A DNA stretch of 64,000 nucleotides from Voacanga thouarsii (Eukaryota > Streptophyta > Magnoliopsida > Gentianales > Apocynaceae), in NCBI GenBank assembly GCA_026120185.1, contig JANUWF010002207.1:1-64000 (forward strand), read 5' to 3'. Within the stretch, counting starts at the first letter, position 1. Every line of letters begins with the position of its first letter. Position numbers and translations under genes: made by a program. Below are positions 56,308-64,000 of this stretch, piece after piece. The notes beneath the pieces were generated by a model. The model was not told where the DNA came from. It saw only the letters and a list, made by a program, of their open reading frames with translations, and did no database searches.

Positions 56308-58325
56308 TGATGGAAAACGAAAAACAGGGGAGCATGCTCTGTATGTAAAAAAAATTGGAGAAAAATAAAACGCGAGCCTTAAAGGCTATGCGGAAGCGTG
56401 AAGATCATACCTTTGCGTTCCTTAACCCTCCTAGGTTGCGTAGAAACTGATTCAACGTCTGGAATCGCCTCGCTTTGTCCACTTGAAGAAGCTTCCAGTT
56501 GAACACCCGCTAGCCTTCTACTTCGCCTTGTTTGCATTAACGCTTAGCTCTCCAGCTCTCGAGATATTCTTCAACCTAACCTCTAGTTGGTGAACACTAT
56601 AGAGAAGAAGAATGGATTCAAAACTCCTTGATTCAGTTGCTATTTGTTAGCAAAGAAGACAAGAAGAAACACAGAGGGAGGTGCCGTGAGAGAGCAAGAG
56701 TGAGACGTGAGTTCTCTTGTGTGTTGGGGAAATCAGAGTTTATTTTCTACCAGAGACTAGTTTTATTGGTTAGCCAAAACAGGTCTCTCATTATCTGATA
56801 AACATATCCCCGGGATTTCAAAACACCCGGATGTTATCCTGAGAAGCAGTTTGGCCTAACCCTAAACTCCTCTTCACCGTATCTAGAAAAACCCTAAGGT
56901 CCAAGCTATTGGGCCAGAAAAATGTTTATTATTTTTCTTGGACCCAAAAGGCCCAAAATAATAAATATTAATTATTTATTTCCTGGGCTTATATAAACAA
57001 CCCAATAAATAATTAATGAGCCCAAATGAACCATAATAATTAATCTTTAATTATTTATTTCTTAGGCATATATAAATAACCCAATAAATAATTAAACATT
57101 ATTTATTTCCCCTAGTTTAAGCCCAGGTTAATTTCTTAATTATTCATACAGGACATAGGCCCTGAATAATTAATTAACCAATTAAACTAGATAATTAATT
57201 TCTCTCAACTCCTATTTTATTTATTTATTTATTTTATTCCAGTCCAATAATGAATTAGACTTCCTGAATAAAATAAAATAAAATAAAATCCTCCTCAACT
57301 GAGACCAATTCCTCAACCCAAAAGCAGTTAGGACTTACGGGCTATCCCGAGGACCAAAAAGACACATCGCCCTGGCTGCTAAAATGACCAAAATACCCCT
57401 GCTATATAAATAGCTGTATTTTGCATTTTAAATATTTTCTAATATCACCATAAGGAAATATTGACCCCAAGGACAATGCTGCATTCGCAAAGTCTCCGAC
57501 CTACAGGTGAAATGACTAAAATCCCACTCTACACATCGCCGTACATTTAGAGAGGAAGAAGTGTACTAACACCCCTCTAAATAACATCTACCATCCTTAG
57601 GCTTCTAGTCCAATGGTCCCCGACTTCCTAGAGTGTTTCCGCTTTCTAAGGGAGCTACCCTAAAGCAAACATCCAAGTTATGTTTCCCAGGGCCCTGGAT
57701 AATTTAGACCATTCGGACAACCACAAGGGGCGATATAGTGCAGAAACTATCTTGTATAAGTCTGTCTTAACTAACTAGTCACACATACCCAACATGCAAG
57801 TATATTGGCCCTACGATAGAACCTCAACTACAGCAAATCAAAGTATATGCTTCCAGCTTCGCTAGACCACCAACTCATACTCAAGTCGTAGAGTACTAGT
57901 CCACGCTGTAGCGGTAGTAGTCTAGGTTTCTACCATATAGTACTTTGAGAAACCACCACTACAGGTCCTGTTCTATGTATTCGAAATACGCTTATGTCAT
58001 GAAGTGAGTGGACTACCCACTGGCTAAAGGTAAGCCATTCCCCATTTGGAATTCATAACATAATAACCTAAACATGATAAGGTTCCCAGTCTCATCAATA
58101 GGTTAAGAACAAATGTTTATGTGTTAAATAACCCGTGATCCATACCTTATTTTGAAAGACCACCATTCACATGGATCATTTATTTAAACACAATGGGTCT
58201 GTTCCAAATGAAAATCGTGCACAAACAAAAAGTAAATTCACAAACAATTTCTGAAAATAAATTCTTTCATTAAAATATTCGATTTTACATCAGAAACCTA
58301 GTCTAAGAGGGCATACAATCCAACA
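56308..58325 (-). repeat. 3' LTR of C3
   Basis: TGATGGAAAACG...GTATGCCCTC-type end (plus strand ...GGGCATACAATCCAACA). It matches the C1 LTR along its length. The TATA region of C1 reads CTAACCAATAAAAC here. The outermost 60 bases (56308-56365) are diverged. Confidence 0.9.
56411..56537 (-). CDS. LTR-encoded basic leader ORF, C3 copy
   Basis: MQTRRSRRLAGVQLEAS...QPRRVKERK, 42 codons plus one base before GTATGA, the same length and phase as C1. Substitutions include P14L, P17S, T19S, V20G, A27D and Q29E, with no indel or stop. The acceptor on the C3 leader (62251-62252, TTTTCAG) is intact. Copies in 3' LTRs are silent themselves but show the sequence that each 5' LTR would carry. Confidence 0.55.
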
Positions 58326-58340
58326 ATCTCCCACTTGCAC
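58326..58340 (-). other. Polypurine tract of C3
   Basis: The minus strand reads GTGCAAGTGGGAGAT immediately before the LTR. Confidence 0.8.
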
Positions 58341-58347
58341 TCTAAGA

Positions 58348-60336
58348 CTAGGTAAGTCCATAGGTGCCCACCCCTATGGCGTCTAAGTGTCTCTTGAAGA
58401 CTCTCTCAGCCAAAGGCTTGGTGAATGGGTCTGCTAGATTATTTTCTGAGGTAATATGCTCCACCACGACTTCCCGTCTCTGGATGAAATCCCGGATCAG
58501 GTAGTACTTCCTCTCGATGTGTTTTCCCTTCTTGTGGTTCCGAGGTTCCTTAGATTGCGATACTGCTCCAGTGTTGTCGCAATACATCACAACCGGCATG
58601 TCCATATGTGGTACGACTCCAAGTTCTGAAAGGAACTTCCGGAGCCAAACTATTTCCTTGGACGCTTCTGAAGCTGCCACATACTCAACTTCTATGGTTG
58701 AGTCAGCAATACAAGATTGCTTGATACTCCTACATGAAATTGCTCCTCCAGACAAGGTGAAGACATATCCACTAGTGGATTTTCTCTCATCCTTATCCGC
58801 CTAGAAGTCTGAGTCTGTGTATCCTGTAGGAACCAAATCATCAGCCCTGTAAACCAGCATATAATCTCTCGTTCCCTTGAGGTACTTGAGAATATGCTTT
58901 ACAGCTTGCCAATGAACCTCCCCTGGGTTTGACTGATATCTGCTAACTAAGCCCACAACAAAGCAAATATCTGGCCTAGTACATAGCATGGCGTACATGA
59001 GACTTCCCACAGCCGAATCGTAGGGAATCCCACTCATTCTGTCCTTTTCTTCTTGAGACTTAGGACAGTCCTTCGAAGAAAATGACAACACATGTCTGCA
59101 AGGGATTAGAGCTCCCTTGCATGAGTCCATGTTGTACTTGGCCAGTATCTTGTCAATGTATGTCGTTTGGGATAATCCTAACATTCTCTGCTTCCTATTT
59201 CTAAGAAGCCTAATCCCGAGAATGTAGCAGGCTTCTCCCAAGTCCTTTATACTGAATTGACTAGATAGCCAAACCTTTGTAGATGACAATGTCCCTACAT
59301 CATTTCCAATGAGTAGAATGTCATCCACATAGAGGACAAGAAAAACCACATTGATGCCTCCAAGTTTCATGTACACGCATGGTTCATCTTCGTTTTGAAT
59401 AAAACCATAAGACTTTACGGTCTCATCAAAACGAATGTTCCATGCTCTCGATGCCTGCTTAAGTCCATAAATGGAATTCTTAAGCTTGCAAACCATGTGT
59501 TCCTGGCCTTCAATAATGAAGCCTTCCGGTTGGGACATATAGATGTCTTCGCTAAGATGGTCATTCAAGAATGCCGTCTTGACATCCATTTGCCATATCT
59601 CGTAGTCATAGTGATAGGCGACGGCAAGTAGGATGCGGATAGATTTAAGCATAGCTACTGGGGAAAAGGTTTCCTCATAGTCGATACCCTCTTTCTGAGT
59701 ATACCCTTTCGCCACAAGCCTAGCTTTGAAGGTTTCCACCTTCCCATCCGCTCCTCTCTTTCTCTTGTATACCCACTTGCACCCAATGGGTTTTATCCCT
59801 TTAGGTGAAGCCACAAGATCCCAAACCTGATTGAGGTACATAGACTCAATCTCGGCTTTCATTGCTTCATGCCACAGATTTGCATCGGCATCAGCAATAG
59901 CCTCCTCGTATCTAGCGGGGTCTTGTTCCTGATGGTCGGAGACCAGCTCAAAAGCTTCTCCAGTCCATCTATCCGGAACCCTAGACACTCTCCCACTATG
60001 ACGAGGCTCTATTTGCACAGGCTCTTGAGGCTGTGCCTCTTCTTGTTCCAAAATCGGGTCAGAAGAAGTTGATTCCGTGGATAACTTCTCCTGAAGTTCC
60101 AACCTCGTTGAACCTTTAGTGGAAGTACTTTGATCATCTTCCAAGTATCTAGCATTGGTGCTGACTAGTACCTTCTGCTCCTTAGGATGATAAAAGTAGC
60201 CTCCTTTTGTCCCTTTTGGATACCCAACAAAATAGCATAATTCCGATCTTGGTTCCAACTTGTCTCCCTTGATCAAGACATAAGTCGGACATCCCCAAAT
60301 CCCGAGATGATTCGGACTTGGCTTACGCCCACCCAC
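58348..60336 (-). pseudogene. Reverse transcriptase-RNase H of C3
   Basis: One 511-codon open frame (60336-58801) runs from the integrase end through the linker RHSGRVSRVPDRWTGEAF, RT FKARLVAKGYTQKEGIDYEETFSPVA, WQMDVKTAFLNDHL and the catalytic LYVDDILLIGND. A single TAG at 58801 replaces the Gln of DSDFQ (C1). RNase H then continues in frame (SGGAISCRS, EVEYVAASEASKEIVW, MYCDNTGAVSQ) to the natural end VGTYGLT at 58348. This is the best preserved copia pol in the window and the reference for the others. Confidence 0.92.
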
Positions 60337-61290
60337 ATCTCATAGGGAGTCCTAGGTACCGACTTGGAAGGCACCAAGTTCGGAATATATGCCGTCGTTT
60401 CCAGTGGCATATCCCCAAAATGACATCTGGAAGAGTAGCATGAGACATCATGCTTCGGACCATTTCCATCAACGTCCCGTTCCTTCTCTCGCCTACTCCG
60501 TTCGCTGGGGGTTCCCGCGCGCAGAGCTGGGATACTATCCCATGATGTACCATGTAGTCCTTGAATTCACCTAGGAGGTACTCTCCACCACGATCCGATC
60601 GTAAGGTTTTGATTAATTTACCTGTCCGACGCTCCACTTCACCCTTAAACTCTTTGAACTTGTCAAAAGAGTCGACTTGCGTCTCATCGGTAAATGTAAC
60701 CATACCTCGTACAATCATCCGTGAACGTGATGAAGTACTCAAAACCTCCCCTAGCTGGTGTAGACAATGGACCGCACACATCAGTGTGAACAAGATTCAA
60801 CACCTCCTTAACTCTATCCGCCTTTGGTGTAAATGACCTCTTGGTCATTTTTCCCATTAGGCAGATTCACACCGAGGCCAACTTTCCAATCTCAATGAGC
60901 CCAAAGGCCCATCATGGATTAGCCTCCGAATCCCGGTTGAGTTAATATGACCCAACCTTAGATGCCAAAGGTATGAATCATTGATATTGGTCTTTCTCTT
61001 CTTAGTTAAAGGTTCGGATCGAGCGTTATTTGATTGTTTGTTAATAGGGTTTAAAAAGAACAAATTTCCATACATGTGCCCAAGACATAAAATTTCTCCA
61101 TCTCTACCGATAGAAATACCGTAATGGAAAGATACGTAATATCCTTGATTAATAAGTTTTGCAACTCGAAATCAAATTCTGACTGAAAACCAGGTACATA
61201 TAAAATGTCTTTTAAAACCACTATCTTATTACAATCAAAAATGAGATCCAGACTCTCCCACCGCAAGGGCCCGCACTTGTGCTCCATTTC
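60323..61290 (-). pseudogene. Integrase of C3
   Basis: Pieces LWHLRLGHINSTGIRRLIHDGPL, RGGEYLLGEFKDYMVHHGIVSQLC and RRNGTLMEMVRSMMSHATLP match C1. Many single-base insertions and deletions against C1 and C2 break the frame (for example at 60512, 60675 and 60862), while neighbouring RT is clean. Confidence 0.85.
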
Positions 61291-62248
61291 CCACTCGAAG
61301 CCTATGTTCGCCCTTCTTGAGTCTTCTTATCTTCCTAAACCCCTGCAAGGAGTTACGTATATGATCGATGGCTCCCGAATCAACAATCCAAGTGGAAGTT
61401 GATCCTACCATTGATATGGACTCTAGATAGTAAACATTACCCGTGGGGTTTTTCTTGGCCTCGAAGATCCGGACACTCTTTTTCCAGTGTCCCTTCTTTC
61501 CACACTTGAAGCACTTACCCTTTGGTTTGTCCTTGGGCTGGTTCTTGGTCGGGCTGCCGCATGCCCCTTCTTCCTCTTGAACTTTCCGGGCTTAGGCCCA
61601 GCTTCTGAAGAAGAGGCCTTAGCAATCATGGCCTTAGACTCGCGGCTTCATGACCTTCTCCGCCATCCGGAGCTCCTTCATCGGCTCAGCTCAAACTCAT
61701 GTTCAACTTGTTCATGTTATAGTTTAACTTGAACCGAGTGAAAGAGCTCCGGTAGAGATTCGAGAACCATGTCCACTTGGCTCTCTGGGTCAATGACAGC
61801 CCCTAAGATTTCTCGCCTCCTCGAAAGCAGCAATCATCTTGAGCATATGCTCTCGGACCGATGCTCCCTCACCCATCTTAGTGTTCACAATAGTTCGAAG
61901 AGCCTCCTGCCTTGCGGGCCGGCTCTTGTCTGCGAACATAGTTGCCAATGATTGACTTATGTCATATGCAGAAGCCATGTGCTCGTGTTTTGACTGGAGC
62001 ACATTAGACATGGAAGCTAACATATAGCAACGTGCCATTTCGTCAACTTTCTTCCATGCCTTTTCAGCCTTTCGCTCTTCAGTGGTGGAACCTTCCCCGA
62101 TAACAGGGCAGGTTTCGTAAAGGACATACTTATACTCCTCGGCTGTGAGTATTATGTCCAGGTTCCTTTTCCAGTCAACATAGTTTGGACCCGTTAACTT
62201 ATTCTCCCTGAGAATAACGGCCAATGGACTAAAAGAACCTCCCACCAT
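61291..62248 (-). pseudogene. gag: Gag and protease of C3
   Basis: The ATG at 62248 opens 152 codons (MVGGSFSPLAVILRENK ... MIAAFEEA) with the stops of C1 absent. An extra G near 61810 then shifts the frame. Further indels occur near 61570, 61640 and 61680. The zinc knuckle (CFKCGKKGHWKKxC context) lies near 61490-61515 and the protease DSGATDHI-type motif near 61380. Confidence 0.87.
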
Positions 62249-64000
62249 TTCTGAAAATCGAAAATAAAAGAAAGAAATTAGTTTGTGAAAACAAAATAAA
62301 ATTTTTGCACTGAAAATAATTTGGCTCTTAGGAAAACTGACATAGCTTCTTGGGAAGATTAACAGTTTCCTAAGCTAAGTGTATTAACCACCACAAATTA
62401 ATTTTCCTTCTAGGTAATGGTCTAGAGAATAACTCCATCGTGGGATGGCCGTTTCCTCTCATTTCCTATGGACATAACTTGCACTATAACCTCCAACGTG
62501 GGCTGGCCGATAATAGTACGTGCCCCGGGTTATTAATTACATCATTCCATTAGATCTAGATCCTTGTGATATCCCCATCCTATATGGGTTCACTACCAGG
62601 GTGACGCGAGGGGATCCACGATCTCTAATGAGGACCGTGATGGAAGCCGTGGGGCCGTTGGAACCCCTCTCCCACTTAGTCTTTTAAAATAAAGGTTTTC
62701 TGGAAAATATCCCTTTGAAATTTCCATTAAGTTTTTCCTTAACTCAAAAATATAATATCTAAGTCCAATAAAATCTCTATGTCAAGGCTTATATCATTTG
62801 AGAGATTTCCTCCATGGACTAATTTTATTTAAGTTAAAACTTAATGATTTCAAAAATTTTCCAATTAAAACTTTCTAGAGACTTTGGTCTCAAGCTTATT
62901 TGACAAAATCATTTTTCTAGTCCAAAACAAAACAAAATGGCTCTCCATTTTAATTTACAAAAATATCTAAATCCAATATATTTTCTATGCCAAGGATTAA
63001 ATCCTTTGAGAAAATATTCAGGGATTAATTTTTGTACCAATTAAAATAACCATTTAGTTTTTGAAGAAAAATATTTTTCCTTGCCAAAACAAAAAGTTCC
63101 CAAAGACTTTGGTCTTTGAGGAAAAGCACACATAGGTACATAAAAAAAATAGCATGCTAGAAAACAATAAACATTTTCATGGTTTTCTATTTTTTAAACC
63201 TAAGTGCCCAAATAATAGAATTAAACACATTAATTAATTAATTAATGATATTGTTTAATCCTAAAATCCCTTACTAATATTTTTCATGCAAATATATTCC
63301 AATAATATAAATATTTCAAAAATATTAACTTCGCCTGGTATGGGACCCAAAACGAAAAAGAAAAAAAAAATTAAAAATTTTGACTGGCGGTCTACTGCAC
63401 CGGCCGCACCGGATCCTCGCCCGCGTGGCCTGCGGTCCACCGCGGCCGCTGTGCACCAGCCGCACCTAATCTCCTGCAGCTTCAACCCGTGGAGCCGCCC
63501 CGTGCCCGTGTGCCCTCTGCTGCCGACCCGCGAACTCGCCCGATTACCCGCGCGCCAATTGAATTTCAATTGCAACATCAGATTGATTCGGCTTCAATTC
63601 ACACGCAATTGGCTCGGCTTCGCGGCTCTAGCAGCACGGCTCCACTCACAGAACAGAAGCGGCTCGGCTCGGCGGCTCGACTCGAACGCGGCGGCTTATG
63701 AATAGTTATCTTCTTCGTTTTTTCTTCTTTCTCGCGCCAGAATTGCAGAAACTCTTCTGCTTCATTTTTTTCAGCCTTCTTTGGCTTCTTTGGACATTTT
63801 TACTTACAAAAAACATCCAAACCGAAAACAAAACCGCTAATACCCATTTAAATTGGGTTTACACGATTAAACTTGAAAGCCAAAAAAATTTACAGAGAGC
63901 TCCTATGCTTCACGGTGAAGCTTACAAAACCATCTATCCCATACCAAAACAGCGAAGGATCACAGGTATAATCATCTTCTCTATTTTATTAACTACCATG
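62249..64000 (-). other. C3 leader, predicted intron with GC-rich block
   Basis: No gene supported. It parallels the C1 leader: acceptor TTTTCAG, a block at 62490-62690, AT-rich DNA, then a GC-rich block at 63385-63700 that differs in length and sequence from C1. It ends with TAATAAAATAGAGAAGATGAT-like sequence as at C1 18062. Confidence 0.5.

Larger units (their letters stand above)
56308..64000 (-). mobile_element. Ty1/copia element C3 (5' LTR outside window)
   Basis: The 3' LTR (56308-58325), PPT, RNase H, RT, integrase, protease, gag and leader follow on the minus strand. The window ends at sequence matching C1 18046-18068, about 20 bases before the PBS. It is the closest relative of C1. 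Its left flank CTACAAC could be the target duplication, but the right flank is not visible. Confidence 0.92.

Overview
This window is plant intergenic DNA made almost entirely of nested LTR retrotransposons. I see no host single-copy gene, no intact tRNA or rRNA gene, and no CRISPR or bacterial feature. The plant assignment rests on chromovirus-type Ty3/gypsy elements with LTRs of 3-4 kb, Ty1/copia elements with 2-kb LTRs, initiator-tRNA-Met primer binding sites (PBS, TGGTATCAGAG-type), CT-rich leaders and a Tat/Ogre-like ORF1 remnant. An angiosperm is likely; the species cannot be told.

Layout. (1) 1-6048: decayed gypsy G1 (+), with the end of its 5' LTR, a pre-gag ORF ('ORF0'), gag, protease, RT-RNase H, integrase and a truncated 3' LTR. 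(2) 6051-8323: the 3' end of a copia element, C4 (+). (3) 8324 to 56307 is a background of an old Tat/Ogre-like element: LTR pieces, a TATA box at 14431, a degenerate tRNA-Asp-type PBS at 49715 and ORF1 at 55636-56292. It is split by three solo LTRs of G1's family: S1 9229-13587, S2 15254-49599 (itself split) and S3 50446-54754. S1 and S3 have perfect 5-bp target-site duplications (TSDs; GCGGC, GAAGC); S2 has an imperfect one (TGAGT/TTAGT). (4) S2 carries copia C1 (15974-25801, +, TSD GCCAC) and copia C2 (26288-46483, -, TSD GCTAC). C2's 5' LTR is split by gypsy G2 (33850-46005, -, 3.2-kb LTRs). Nesting therefore reaches four levels. (5) 56308-64000: copia C3 (-), sister of C1, running off the window just short of its PBS.

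How the parts work together. Each element carries gag, protease, integrase and RT-RNase H in family order (integrase before RT in copia, after RNase H in gypsy). All are interrupted by stops or frameshifts, so none looks autonomous now. C3's RT and G2's integrase are the least damaged.

Most interesting signals. (a) C1 and C3 LTRs hold a 42-codon basic ORF that ends exactly at a splice donor. A splice acceptor lies 2 nt before the gag ATG, and joining them fuses the two reading frames in phase while removing the PBS and the U5 end. C2 lacks the LTR exon and has also lost the acceptor AG. (b) The gypsy LTRs carry a tandem array of two or three hairpins whose stems differ but pair, around a conserved GTGTGG loop. 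(c) The gypsy LTRs of two families carry a tRNA-like module with Pol III A-box and B-box matches. (d) Both gypsy elements have an acidic ORF0 before gag whose ATG abuts a splice acceptor. (e) C2 has a tandem array of about 51 bp next to a TATA-like motif in an LTR whose downstream half is unrelated to that of its relatives.
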